A stretch of DNA of 64,000 nucleotides from Pegoplata infirma. Taxonomy: Eukaryota; Arthropoda; Insecta; Diptera; Anthomyiidae. Below the pieces are notes generated by a model. That model did not search any database, was not told the origin of the DNA, and worked only from the letters and a program-made list of their open reading frames with translations. Shown piece after piece: positions 53,301 through 64,000 of the stretch (its first letter is position 1; every line of letters starts with the position of its first letter). The stretch covers positions 36,324,971 through 36,388,970 of the forward strand of contig OY992540.1 of the NCBI GenBank assembly GCA_963921195.1, given 5' to 3'. The translations under genes were made by a program, and so were the position numbers.

Positions 53301-56300
53301 AATTTTAGGTTTTTTTAAGTCATGAAATTTGTACTTTATTTTCACTTTTAATATTTTTTTTAATTTTATTGAATCATTAACATTTTAAGAACGTACATTT
53401 CATAAATTTGTTTTGAAAAATTTTAGGTTTTTTTAAGTCATGAAATTTGTACTTTATTTTCACTTTTAATATTTTTTTTAATTTTATTGAATCATTACCA
53501 TTTTAAGAACGTACATTTCATAAATTTGTTTTGTTTAAAACAATATAAAAGTGTTTTTTTTTTAAAGAAAACAAAAAGCCTTTTTTCAATTCCTCTTTCA
53601 ACCTTTATTCTATTAATCTAGGCAGTTAATCTTTGAGGTGCATGCCTACCCCCCTGATGTCACCCGCATTTAAACTTTAAAAATTTACTAAAAAATTAAT
53701 AATTTTTGACAAATACTGAGAAGTTTTGAGCGCACCGTTCGTAGTAAAATAGTTGAAAAACAATTGAATTTTTTGGCTTACGAGGTTTTAATAGTATGTA
53801 TTTACTTTGAATTTAATAAATTTAAAACCGGAGAACATAAAAATAAAATATTTTTGACCGCCTTCTTAAAATATGAACCACAGTGCGCCGGGGGTTTTGG
53901 TGTACGTGTACTATTAATGCACTTTTGTTTTGGTCTCAAGCCAAATACATTTTCGTATTGAACAGTGTTATTAAACGATTTTAATAAAAAAAATAAAAAC
54001 ATACCTTGATTTGGAGAAGAAATCCTTAACACAAATATTACATTTCATTATAGGTTTATTTAAATGCATGGCTTGGTGTTGTTTGAACCTAGTACTTCGA
54101 ATGCTCTTACCACATTCTTTACATTTCACAAAATATTTAGGTTTCTGTGTGTGAAAATATAAAATGTATATAAAAATTCAATAAAATTGTATATCAGATA
54201 TTTACTGTAACTTCTGCACCAGCATGAAGAGGTGTGGCCGAATGTGATGGCATGTGTTTGTCTAGATCTACCTGACGGTAAAATTGCTTAGGACAGAGAG
54301 TACATGTTATCATTTGTCCTAAATGTATTCGACGGTGAACATTTAGTGCTCCACGATTAAAGTAAGCCTTTTCACAAAATTCACATTTATTTTTCTTTTC
54401 TCGATTTTTTTCATGTGTCAACATATGAGAATACAGTGCTCCTTTATGATAAAATTTTAAATCACATATAGAACAGGTGGTATTACGTTCTCTTTCTTCT
54501 TGGTGGATTTTTTCATGCTCGTGTATGTGATACGCTTTTATTAATTTTGCTAAAAGATACGAAACATTATGAAATATAAGGGGCATGTCACAGACTCAAT
54601 TCCGTCCGCATTTGGAATAAGTGGTTTACTCGTAAAATGCAAAACGAATATTATTTTTTCGGAATGAAATCACATTCAAAAACCAAATTGGAATTGAATT
54701 GTATAGAAGTGGTGTAATTCAGAAAATATATATTCGCTTTTCGTTTTAAGAGTAAATCACTTATTTCACTTTCGAGCGGAATTAAGTCTGTGACATGCCC
54801 CTAAGTTTTAAACAAGTTACGAGTGTTAAACGCCAATAAGACGACAGACAAATCTTACAATTTGTCTAACGAACGAATGCAAATGGCGTAAATAAAAGTA
54901 TGTGTTCAGATGTGTGTTTGCAAATATTTTCAGAAAAAAAAATGAGCGGTTGGAAGACAAATTGTAAGTGTCTATCGTCTGATTGGCGCTTTAAATCCGA
55001 ATCTTTTATAACCTGCAAAATGTTTAAAAAGGGCAGGATTATTTTTTTTTTGGGGAGGGGGGGGGGGGGGGGGAGGGGTGAGGGAGCTGGCACCAGACGT
55101 TAGGGGAAATTGTTTGCATAGTGTTTTCAATTATTCGACACTGCCGGTTAACCGGCTAGGGCATTATTCGAAAAATGGCAAAAATTAATTAATCGGTTAT
55201 TTGGGTCGATTAATCGGAAAAATTGACAATTAATCGATTTTTTAATCGTAAAAAAATAATAAAAACTTAAAATTTTTGATAATGAATTCATGAAAACGAC
55301 TTATTAAAAGTAAAATTAAAAAGTATTTAAAGTAAAATTGTATGACTGAAATCACACAGCCTTTAAATAAGATAAAATAAAACGTAAACCAATCAATTGA
55401 CTTTTTAACATCGAATATCTTGAAACGTATGTGCTAGTATCACCCGAAAAGTGATATCAAAATTTCTGAATTTTAATTTTTCTGAACTTAAATTTACCTT
55501 TTTTTAATTTTTAAACTTCAAATGGGATTTTTTAAATTGCAATTGGGCTTTTTTGAATTTCTATTGGGATTTCTGAATTTCAATTGGCGTTTCTGAATTT
55601 CAATTGGGAGTTTTAAATTTCAATTTTGATTTTTTTGAATTTCAGTTGGATTTTTTATATTTCAATTGGGATTTCTGAATTTAAATTAGCTTTTCTGAAT
55701 TTGAATTGGGCTTTTCTGAATTTCAATAGGAATTATTTTAATTTTAAAAGGGCGTTTCTGAATTTCAATTAAGCCTTCAATGGGGCTATCAAATAGTTTG
55801 TTATTTTTGCTTTTATTTTGGAAGTATTGATGACGCCACGCTAAAGCCCAGACACTAAAGTTTTCACCATCATTGCCTTTGCAATGGGGGCAATGAAACA
55901 ATGCTCCCAACCGCCAACAGACATATAATCAGACAACAAGTGTCTGACGCAATGTCGAGTGAATCAGCAGGCTCAACAAAAAAACACGAGGAACTGTTTT
56001 GTCTTTAACTACAACGCCGCAGCTTACACGTCCTTAATCATTGACTTACCGATTACAACTCGTCTTACGATATAAAATTCATTTTTTTTACAAAGGTATA
56101 AAGAAAACTGTAATAAAATTGCGTTTTTATAGATTAATTTAGTTCTTTAGAGGAAATTATTTTTCCCATGGTCCGATTTTTCCCATCACCGAACTTAACT
56201 AGCCTATGACCATGTCATCTTTTGGACTGTATCGTGTATTCATACACACAGACAAACGGACGGACATCGCTAGAATCTTAGAATATATAACTGATCAATA

Positions 56301-57184
56301 ATATATTCTTTGGGGCCCCAGACCAATATTTCAATGTGATAACCAAAATGACAAAGTGAGTATATGGGGATATATGTACTCACTTTGTCATTCCGTGTTG
56401 GAGGGTATAAAAACAGTTAAAAAAAAAAAACTTACAACAATATTGACAGACTAAGTAGGAACATTTGCTTTTATAGTTTTTACAACTATCCTTTACTTTG
56501 TCTTCTACCGATAATGGTGTTAAAATTTTAGATGACTGTGGAATATCTATTGAAACCTCCGAACTATCGTTGTTTGTTTTCAATTTAATTTGTTGTACTT
56601 TTGATATTTTGCAAACTTGGCTTTTTGTTTTTGGAGTTTTCCTAGTAGAATTTTCTATAGGCCTAATCTGTTGCACTTTTAATCTTTTGCAAGCCTGGCT
56701 TTTCATGTTAGGTGTTTTTCTCGGTGACATTTCCATTGGTATTGGCTTGTCATTATCATCCGATTCTTTTGATTGTTCAAAAAATAGTGTTTCAAATTCT
56801 GCAGTGTCTTTTTCTTTGGTGTCAATTTCATTTTCAACTTTAATGATAAAAGAAGTATCGCAGCTTTCCGCAAATATTTTTTGAAGAATTTTATGAGACT
56901 CCAATGCTTTTTCAATCAAAAAGTGAGTTGCTTTTAAATCTGCAGAGCATTTTTTACACAAAAGTGGAGAAAAACAATCTGCAAACAAAAATGTTTAATA
57001 AATTGCGTACTTTTTATAAAAAAAAGTTAAAATTACCGTCTATTTCCTCTATTTGAGTATATTTGTAGTAACAATCCCTGTAGGTCGTACCACAAAGTTC
57101 AAATAATTCTGTATTCCAATTTAATATCGTGGGTTGTTCCAAGCAAACCCGACAATTGTCTTGTCTTATTTCCAAGGAAGTCAT
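50359..57184 (-). CDS. Gene J: ZAD protein with six C2H2 fingers, 439 aa, 3.5-kb intron 4
   Basis: Exons: 57037-57184, 56436-56978, 54206-54549, 54005-54144 and 50359-50503; total 1,320 nt, stop TAG. ATG 57184 gives MTSLEIRQDNCRVCLEQ; the first ZAD pair is CRVC rather than CRIC. Exon 2 opens DCFSPLLCKKC. The linker has AEFETLFFEQSKESDDND, then a basic module of about 24 aa (RKTPxxKSQxCKxxKVQQI) present twice, where H and I have one. Finger 1 contains extra His residues (AYHIHEHEKIH). Exon 3 fingers closely match H/I. Exon 4 ends SKSR|, and exon 5 lies 3.5 kb away beyond inserted repeats but joins in phase (CSKHMRQVH) and matches exon 5 of H/I. A 475-bp MITE sits 6 bp beyond the stop codon. 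J is the outgroup to H/I and keeps the empty site of their hAT insertion. Confidence 0.9.
51280..53112. mobile_element. Large inverted-repeat element in gene J intron 4
   Basis: GCACATTGGGTTGAATGAGA and AAAGTGGCGCTTTATTCAGG near 51305 recur inverted near 53070-53105 (GAATAAAGCGCCACTTTTGA, TTTCAACCCAACGTGC). Inside is a GGAGGGTATC...TTGGCACAGCCGAATC module (51831-51875). No intact coding region. Confidence 0.5.
53297..53532. repeat. 118-bp tandem duplication
   Basis: Two near-identical copies beginning GAAAAATTTTAGGTTTTTTT and ending CATAAATTTGTTTTG, differing by about one base. In gene J intron 4. Confidence 0.85.
54580..54801. mobile_element. PIF/Harbinger-like MITE, 222 bp, target duplication TAA
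   Basis: Ends GGGGCATGTCACAGACT / AGTCTGTGACATGCCCC; TAA on both sides (54577-54579 and 54802-54804). In gene J intron 2. Confidence 0.75.
55050..55082 (+). repeat. Poly-G tract
   Basis: A run of about 30 bases almost entirely G (GGGGAGGGG and longer G runs) in AT-rich DNA; could form a G-quadruplex, or be a sequencing-difficult site. Confidence 0.7.
55500..55770. repeat. Minisatellite, about 21-bp unit TTTCTGAATTTCAATTGGGAT
   Basis: About a dozen degenerate direct copies in gene J intron 2. Confidence 0.75.
56225..56415. repeat. Dispersed fly-type repeat end (GGACGGACA ... GGAGGGTATAA)
   Basis: ACAAACGGACGGACATCGCT, CAATATTTCAATGTGATAAC and GTGTTGGAGGGTATAAAAAC are in the order seen in a widespread dipteran repeat. 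Partial relatives are at 4991-5040, 14390-14450, 25440-25530, 37150-37190 and 37825-37870. Confidence 0.55.
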
Positions 57185-57311
57185 TTTGAAGATAAACAAA
57201 ATGTAAAAATTGGACTAAGCACAGCTGTAGTGTTGTAAAAATATTATGAGTATTTGAGTGCCGAGTACTCAGTTCTGCATATTTTTAAGGGTAATCAATA
57301 CTTAAAAAGAA

Positions 57312-57438
57312 GGGGGGTAATTATGTAACTTGATAGTCGTCAAATCGTATCGTTAGGTCAATATTCCATTACCATAAAATGGCACTATATGAGCTAATGA
57401 TATGATTTGACGATTATCAAGTTACATAATTAGCCCCC
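57312..57438. mobile_element. Palindromic MITE upstream of gene J, 127 bp
   Basis: Ends GGGGGGTAATTATGTAACTT / AAGTTACATAATTAGCCCCC; copy of 48704-48836. Confidence 0.72.
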
Positions 57439-57454
57439 AGACCTTTGAAGATTT

Positions 57455-57625
57455 ACCCCAGTTTGTTTTATACCCAATTCACACCTGAGCTGAAATCTCG
57501 TTCGAACTAGATTTCGATCATATGGTTGTGTATAAAATGATACAGACCATATGATCGAAATCTCGTTTGAACGAGAAATTGTTGACGTTCGTCGTTCGTT
57601 CGTCATACAGAAACTCGGGTTTAGA
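57455..57625. mobile_element. Palindromic MITE, about 170 bp
   Basis: GAAATCTCGTTCGAACTAGA and TTCGATCATATGGT recur inverted as ACCATATGATCGAA and ATCTCGTTTGAACGAG. Confidence 0.6.
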
Positions 57626-57764
57626 AAAAGGACATGGGGAAATTTTGATGTCTGCTGCTGCATTGTGAACAAACAAAAATAGTGATGATTACTTTCATTT
57701 AAATTAAAACCCGTTGAATAAATACCAAAAACCGCCAACACAAAAAGACACGTCATTTATGTGG

Positions 57765-58455
57765 TAGTGTTTCTTCACAATACAGCAGCAAGCAGCAGAC
57801 AGCAAAATTTTTACATGTTTTTTGTTGTTGGCGCAACAACAAAATAGTGTGCAATTACAATTCTGGCGTTGGCCTTGAATTTTGCTCGCTTCCATACATT
57901 TTGTATGTAGAACAAAATTCAAAGCCAACGCTAGCGTTTTAAAGCCAGAATAGAATCAATTCTATTTTCTTGGCTTTGCTCTCTCGTGAGAATTTTTTTC
58001 TTGCTTTGGCGTTGCCAGTCTTTTACAAAAAAAGGGTTGATTTTGTGATGTGTTTCATATCTTGTTTATGAAACACATCTGTGTATTAGAAAATTAGAAG
58101 AAAAGTACATATAAAAGAAAGTGAAAATATAATTTACTGCCAATTATTATAAAAAAAAAACAAATATCAAAAAAATATCATTAAAAAAACCAAAGGAGTT
58201 TTATGTTTCACCGAAAAAAAATAATTTTCAGGAAAAATTTATTTTTCTTCCACCAAATAATTATATTTCTGTTCTTCTTTGTGTGTGTGTATACAAACAA
58301 ACGCCAGAACAAAATTCAAAGCCAAAGCCTTTGTTTAAATCAAACGCCCTCTCTTTACACAAAATTCAAAGCCAACGCCAGAATTGTAATTGCACACATA
58401 CATGTAAAAATTTTGCTGTCTGCTGCTTGCTGCTGTATTGTGAAGAAACACGTTG
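57765..58455. mobile_element. Fold-back element, about 690 bp
   Basis: ACAATACAGCAGCAAGCAGC, AGACAGCAAAATTTTTACAT and GCAATTACAATTCTGGCGTT on the left recur inverted between 58375 and 58445. Between genes J and K. Confidence 0.7.
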
Positions 58456-58645
58456 CCAATTATTTTTCCCCAAAAACCTCTAAATTTTACTAAAAAAGCG
58501 CTAGAAACCGCCAAAAAAAATTTAGCGGGAAAAATGTAAAATTACCCCGCTAATTAACGAAAAAAAGCGCTGAAAAACGAAAAACTTGGCATTTTTGATT
58601 GACAAAAAAAGAAAAATTTAAAAAAAAACCTCCAAATTATTTTTT
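58440..58645. mobile_element. Truncated hAT-like MITE of the CACTGTTGCCAA family
   Basis: GTTGCCAATTATTTTTCCCC, AGCGCTAGAAACCGCC and CTTGGCATTTTTGATTGAC match the first part of 60256-60746. Confidence 0.65.
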
Positions 58646-58649
58646 TTGT

Positions 58650-60040
58650 GGTTGTAATTTCGTCAGCTTATTATTGTTTTGCTCCATACGCCAACAACTC
58701 GGTTTCGAGAAAAACGATAAAATAGGTTTACCACAAATTTTCTCGAAAAGTAATCGATGGATTTTGTTTTAATGTTTACCATTTACTGCTACATCTATTG
58801 TTAACAAAGCTTCTAGTTTTCAGACTTTTACATACAATCAAACGATTTTACACTCATAGAAATATCTTAGTAGAAAAATTAGTAAACCCATTGTAGATCA
58901 AGTTTTACAGAATAATGCCGTATTCAACAAAAATTAATGTTGATATCGTTAAATAATCAGTATACTTGATTCAACTGTTACAATGGCGTATACAGAATTC
59001 AATAGATAAAACAAAAAAGAAAAAACAACCCTGTTCGTTCGTTTTTTTTATTATAACGAGTGAACGAGTGAGTTGGTAGCAATGTGAAATGGGTTTTGTC
59101 TCTTATAAAATTATTTAATGTGTTTGTTTCTTATAAAATTATTTAATATTATAAAAATAAGATCTGATCGGTAACTATTTGGTAAGTAATAAAATACATT
59201 GATTACTTTATGTATTCATACTATATTAAAACGTTTTTTGTTTTTTTTTTAGGATTTTGTTTTGGTATCATCAGATAACTGGAGAATGTCTAATGAGTGC
59301 ATAACATGAATAAACGAAGTGTGTGTGAAAATCTTTGTGAAAATCTTCAAATATTGCAGCTTAAAAAGCCGAAAATAAAAAAAAATATTGTGATTTATAC
59401 TTAATAAAAGAATATTAACAAATAACAACAAGCTTTTTTTTAATAATAAAATTTCTTATATTAACAAAAATATGAGTTGAATTTACATAAAATACGAGTT
59501 GATTAACAAAAAAACGAGTTGATCAACTTTTACAAAAACTGACAACAATTTTTATTGAAATCAACATAAATATTTGTAGGGTCAAAATCAACAATGATTT
59601 CTGTTGAATTTACAACGATTTTCTTTGGGAATACAATGATTTTTGGTTGAGTGTAGGCTTTTAAGAAAATAAGATTTTATGGTATTATGCTCCATATCCA
59701 ATTTTGCTTACACATTTGGGACTTTTGTGTGATATGGAGCAAATGAGTTCTCAACGCCAAACAAAATAACAATGAAACAAAAAGAGTTAGATCGACAAAA
59801 CTGGGTATTTAGAACACTTATATAGTCAGGTTGCATGGTATTAAAAATGGGGATGATCGGTCAATGAACACGCCTACCTCTCACACAACTTCAAAGGCAA
59901 AAAGACATTACTTGAAACTTTTAGAAGTTACAGTATTAAAATTTGGTATGTAGAATAGTACCAACATAATTTATCTTCATTCCAAAAATATGCAAGATCC
60001 GTTAATTTTTAAATAATCTAGAGCCTTTTCTATAACGCAA
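58650..60040. other. AT-rich spacer between J and K, no gene seen
   Basis: Contains tandem TTATAAAATTATTTAAT (59100-59155) and repeated ACGAGTTGATnAAC phrases (59470-59530). No ZAD exon or other conserved frame was recognised on either strand. Confidence 0.4.
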
Positions 60041-60255
60041 ATTTTCAAAAAACGTCAAAATGGTGTGTTTTTTCTTAGAAAATGCAGGATATCTCAAATT
60101 TGAAAAGATGTTTTAAAAAACGGACTTCGGAATAAGAAAGAGGATATTTATATTATTTATATTCCATTCCTAACTCATTTTTTTCAAAAATGGCGTATGG
60201 AGCAAAACAATAATAAGGTGACGATTTGACAAAAACTATTTATGGTTGTGGTCTG

Positions 60256-60746
60256 CACTGTTGCCAACTATTTTTAACCAAAAACCTCTAAATTTCACGA
60301 AAAAAGCGCTAGAAACCGCCAAAAATTAATTTAGCGGGGAAAATTTAAAAATTTCCCGCTAAATTACAAAAAAAAAGCGCTGAAAACCGAAAAACTTGAC
60401 ATTTTTGATTGACAAAAAAGAAAAATTTAAAAAAAAAAACCTCCAAATTATTTTTTCTACGAAAATTTACTTTTCATTAAAAATGCGCAAGAAACGGTCG
60501 AAAAAATTTTAGCGGGGAAATACAAAATTCTCCCGCTAAATTTCAAAAAAAGCGCTAAAATTAGACAAACTCGGCGTTTTCGATTGAAAAATTAGAAAAA
60601 ACCTCTAAATTTGTCCCACTAAATCCAAATAAAAAGCGCTAGATTTTCCCGCTAAAGCACCGTTCCCGCTAAACCCAATTTTTCCCCGCTAAATCCAAAC
60701 AAAAAGCGCTAGATTTAGCGGGAAAACCTCCAACTTGGCAACAGTG
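60256..60746. mobile_element. hAT-like MITE, 491 bp, left half of a 1-kb palindrome
   Basis: Ends CACTGTTGCCAACTA / CCAACTTGGCAACAGTG; 8-bp target duplication with one mismatch (GTGGTCTG at 60248-60255, ATGGTCTG at 60747-60754). Inside are many TAGCGGGAAAAT / AGCGCTAGA motifs. Confidence 0.8.
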
Positions 60747-60777
60747 ATGGTCTGTCGACCCAGCTGTGACTCGCCTC

Positions 60778-61277
60778 CACTGTTGCCAAGTTGGAGGTTT
60801 TCCCGCTAAATCTAGCGCTTTTTGTTTGGATTTAGCGGGGGAAAATTGGTTTTAGCGGGAACGGTGCTTTAGCGGGAAAATCTAGCGCTTTTTATTTGGA
60901 TTTAGTGGGACAAATTTTGAGGTTTTTCCCAATTTTTCTTTTTTTTTTCAATCGAAAACGCCAAGTTTGTCGAATTTTAGCGCTTTTTTTTGTAATTTAG
61001 CGGGAGAATTTTGTATTTTCCCGCTAAAATTTTTTCGACCGTTTCTTGCGCGTTTTTAATGAAAAGTAAATTTTCGTAGAAAAAATAATTTGGAGGTTTT
61101 TTTTTAAATTTTTCTTTTTTGTCAATCAAAAATGCCAAGTTTTTCGGTTTTCAGCGCTTTTTTTTGTAATTTAGCGGGAAAATTTTTAATATTCCCCGCT
61201 AAATTAATTTTTGGCGGTTTCTAGCGCTTTTTTCGTCAAATTTAGAGGTTTTTGGTTAAAAATAGTTGGCAACAGTG
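60778..61277. mobile_element. hAT-like MITE, 500 bp, inverted copy, right half of the palindrome
   Basis: Ends CACTGTTGCCAAGTTGG / AGTTGGCAACAGTG with its own exact 8-bp target duplication CTCGCCTC (60770-60777 and 61278-61285). Opposite orientation to the copy 31 bp to its left. Confidence 0.85.
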
Positions 61278-61296
61278 CTCGCCTCTTATTTGGCCT

Positions 61297-61326
61297 CATC
61301 TCAATGCTATCAATGATATGTGAATT
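61297..61326 (+). promoter_or_regulatory. Shared upstream block of gene K
   Basis: Reads CATCTCAATGCTATCAATGA then TATGTGAATT, 62-91 bp upstream of the ATG. It matches the blocks of A, B, D and E although K lies on the other strand and in the other subfamily. It starts 12 bp after the target-site duplication of the adjacent hAT-like MITE. Confidence 0.6.
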
Positions 61327-61387
61327 CCTATTAAGTTGGATATTTGTTTATAATTATTTCGAATGAACCTAATATTTTGTCCATAAA

Positions 61388-64000
61388 ATGGATCAAAATA
61401 ATTGTCGTATTTGCCTGGAAATTTCAGCGATATTAAATTGGAACGTAGAAATATTCGATTTATGTGGCTTAACCTACAAGGACTGTTACTATAAATACAC
61501 TCAATTAGAGGAACTTGGTAATATGCATACATAAATTTTGAAACTGCTTACTATAAAGAAATTCGACACACAATTTTTTAGTTACAGACCCATTCCCACA
61601 AATGTTGTGTGAAAAATGTGCAGCAGATTTAAAAGACACACATTTTTTAATACAGAATGCACTAGAGTCACATAAAATTCTACAAAAAACATTTGTTATG
61701 CGTCCTGAAATAAGTAAACAGGAAAATTGTAAGGAATTTGAAACAGTATTTATTGAAAAATTAGAGGAAGCAGAATCTACAATAGAATCGGATAACGATA
61801 GCAAAACTACATTAAAAATACGTATGGTTGATCAATCAGAAACAGGCAAAATTTGCAAAATAACCGAAGAAAAAGTTTCCAAAAAAGAAAAAGTTCACAA
61901 GAAACTAAAAGACTCAAAAGTTAAGAACGAAATACTTGACTTGGATAACAATAGCTTAATACAATTAACCCTAGTTCAACAACCAACGGACCTAGAAACC
62001 AAGGACAACAAAGTCACTAAAAATAGTAAAAAAGTTCACAAGAAACTAAAAGAAGTTAAGAAAGAAAAACTTGACGTGGACATTCCAAAATCGCTGTCTG
62101 ATAAGAACTCTTCTTCCGAGGAAATTAGTAAAAAAAAAAGAAAATATTCATATATAATGTGTGCACTGTGCTGTAAGTTTAAACGATAGATAACTCAAAA
62201 TATTTAATTATTTGAACTTTTTTTTTGTTTAGCAAAATTAATTCATTGTGAATATATAAAGGCTCACGAAGATACCCACAAAGAACATCGAGAACGCAAC
62301 GAAATTTGTCCTAAATGTGGTATAAAGTTATATCATAAACGTGCAATGTATAATCATATGTTAATTCATCAGGAAAATCGTGAAAAAAAATATAAATGTG
62401 AATTTTGTGACAAGGCTTATTTTCACCGTGGTGGACTCAATATTCACCGGCGTATACACTTGGGTCAAATGGTATCTTGCCCAATATGTTCTAAAGAATT
62501 TTATCGTCAAGTTGATTTGGACAGCCATGTTGCAACACATTCTGCCGCTCCACTGAATACTAATTTAAAAAAAGTACGTTGTATTAGGCAATAATTAGCA
62601 TAATACATACACACCATTTATAGAAATAATTCGAAGATCAATTGTAATTCGAAGATTATTATTGTAATTCGAAGATTGCATTTGTAATTCAAAGAATGCA
62701 TTTGTAATTCGAAGAATCCATTTGTAATTTGAAAATTCTACTTGTTATTCGAAAATTTTAATTCCAAAAAATTAATTGTAATTTAAAAAAGGAATAATTG
62801 TAATTCGAAAAGGATTATTTGTAATTCGAAGTAGATCAATATTAATCAAAAATATCTACACCATTTACATGAGTAAATCGTAAAATATCAATTGTAATTC
62901 AAAGATCAATTATAATTCGAAAATGATCTATTGTAATTCAAAAAAGATCAATTGTAATTCATAAAATATTAATTGTTATTCTGTAAATGTTGCAGTTTTT
63001 TTCCGAATTACAATTGATCTTTTTCGAATTACAATTGATTTTTTTTTTAATTACAATTGATATTTTTCGAATGTCATGTTTTTTTAATGACAGTTAAAAA
63101 AATCAATTGTAAAAAAAAAAAATTAATTGTAATTCAAAAAAGATTAATTGCAATCAAAAATAGATCAATTAAAATTAGAAATAGATCAATTGTAATATAA
63201 AAAGATCAATTGAAGTTCAAAGAAGATCTATTGTAATCCGAAAAGATCAATTGAAATTCGAAATAGATCTAGTAATTTAAAAATATCTGCCCCATTTACA
63301 GATGTAATTCGTAGAAAATCAATTGTAATTCGAATATTGTATTCTGCAAATGGTGTGTATCTTTTTCGAATTAAAGTTGATCGAATATACAATTGATATT
63401 TTTCAAATTACAAGTGATCAACTTTGAATTACAATTGATCAATTTTGAATTACAATTGATCTTTTTTGAATTACATTTGATATTTTTTGAATGACAATTA
63501 ATCTTTTTCGAATTACAATTGATGTTTTTGGATTGCAATTGATCTTTTTGAATGACAGTTAATCTTTTACAATTGATTTTTTGAACTTTTAGATTTGAAT
63601 AGAAATTTTCAAATTACAATTTATCTTTTTCGAAAACCAATTTATCTTTTTCGAATAACAATTTGTTTTTTTCGAGTTACAATTAATCTTTTTCGAATTA
63701 CTATTGATCTTTTTTAATTTACTATTGATGTTTTTCGAGTTACAATTGATTTTGTTTTGAATTACAATTAATATTTTTCGAATTACAAAGGGAATTTTAG
63801 AATTATAAATGGAATCTTCGAATTACAAATGAAATCTTCGAATTACAAGTAGAATCTTCGAATTGCAATTGATAATTTTTGAATTACATATGTAAATGGT
63901 ATATATCAAATTTATTTTCATTTATTAATAACATGTATTTAACAGCAACAATATTATGTGGAATGCAAAGAATGTGGCAAGAATGTGCCTTCTCGCCGTT
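61388..64000 (+). CDS. Gene K: ZAD C2H2 zinc-finger protein, cut by the right edge in exon 4
   Basis: Exons: 61388-61517, 61582-62172, 62233-62573 and 63946 to the edge. ATG 61388 gives MDQNNCRICLEISAILNW, the shortest N-terminus of the cluster. Exon 2 opens VTDPFPQMLCEKC. The linker has KEFETVFIEKLEE and two copies of a basic module KVHKKLK. Finger 1 CALC has the 11-residue spacing of G-J; finger 2 CPKCGIKLYHKR, finger 3 CEFCDKAYFHRG, finger 4 CPICSKEFYRQVD with His-x3-His. Exon 4 begins after AACAG with QQYYVECKECGKNVPSRR, as in G. Exons 1-3 and the 55 visible bases of exon 4 stay in frame (372 codons). Intron 3 (1.37 kb) is filled with a mirrored minisatellite. A 1-kb palindrome ends about 100 bp upstream of the ATG. 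Confidence 0.92.
62605..63900. repeat. Mirrored minisatellite filling intron 3 of gene K
   Basis: Units read ATTGTAATTCGAAGATCA in 62610-62980, reverse to TTTTCGAATTACAATTGATC at 62995-63080, return at 63100-63350 and reverse again at 63355-63890. Phrases CACCATTTAC and ATGTAATTCG mark block edges. Same family as 1600-1755 and 14185-14310. Confidence 0.85.

Noticed and set aside
60256..61277. One large fold-back transposon
   Set aside because: Each half has complete CACTGTTGCCAA ends and its own 8-bp target duplication, so two insertions explain it better.
61505..61804. Frames opposite to gene K exon 2 (and similar antisense frames over other exons)
   Set aside because: They are shadows of the coding strand; splice sites and ZAD/finger motifs fix the sense strand.

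Overview
The window is AT-rich, intron-bearing eukaryotic DNA from an insect. The diagnostic content is a cluster of eleven paralogous genes for ZAD-type C2H2 zinc-finger proteins. The ZAD (zinc-finger-associated domain) is an arthropod hallmark and is greatly expanded in flies. The AT-rich spacers full of hAT-like, Helitron-like and fold-back elements also suit a large-genome fly. Species cannot be read from the sequence.

Layout. Genes A (partial, cut by the left edge), B, C, D, E and F lie head-to-tail on the minus strand from 709 to 33652. Gene G is on the plus strand (36230-38640). Genes H, I and J are head-to-tail on the minus strand (43835-57184). Gene K is on the plus strand and runs off the right edge (61388-64000). 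F/G and J/K are divergent pairs. Every complete gene has the same five-exon plan with intron phases 1, 1, 0 and 2. Exon 1 (about 145 nt) holds the first half of the ZAD with CRIC/CRVC. Exon 2 holds the second ZAD Cys pair, a long charged linker and the first Cys pair of finger 1. Exon 3 (344-350 nt) holds the rest of finger 1 and fingers 2-4. Exon 4 (137 or 140 nt) holds finger 5 and the start of finger 6. Exon 5 holds the end of finger 6 and a short tail. All nine complete genes splice to an open reading frame (402-478 aa).

Groups. A-E and G-K form two subfamilies, and F is intermediate. D/E and H/I are recent tandem duplicates. In H/I, every amino-acid difference inside a finger falls on a predicted DNA-contact position. 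The linkers are otherwise diverged but keep a short FE-x-(I/L)-(F/I)-like acidic/hydrophobic motif. Most genes share a block around GCTATCAATTCT about 45-125 bp upstream of the ATG, and a TTTTGTACTCAATAAA-like block at the 3' end.

Spacers and long introns (intron 1 of B and F, intron 2 of B, intron 4 of J) are almost entirely mobile or repeated DNA. They hold several hAT-like elements with exact 8-bp target-site duplications, including one hAT inside another inside a fold-back element. They also hold a non-autonomous Helitron-like element, many palindromic MITEs, mirrored minisatellite arrays and a 1,090-bp perfect AAAT array. No intact transposase gene, rRNA or CRISPR array was seen. The proteins are presumably nuclear DNA-binding transcription regulators that dimerise through the ZAD; individual targets cannot be inferred.
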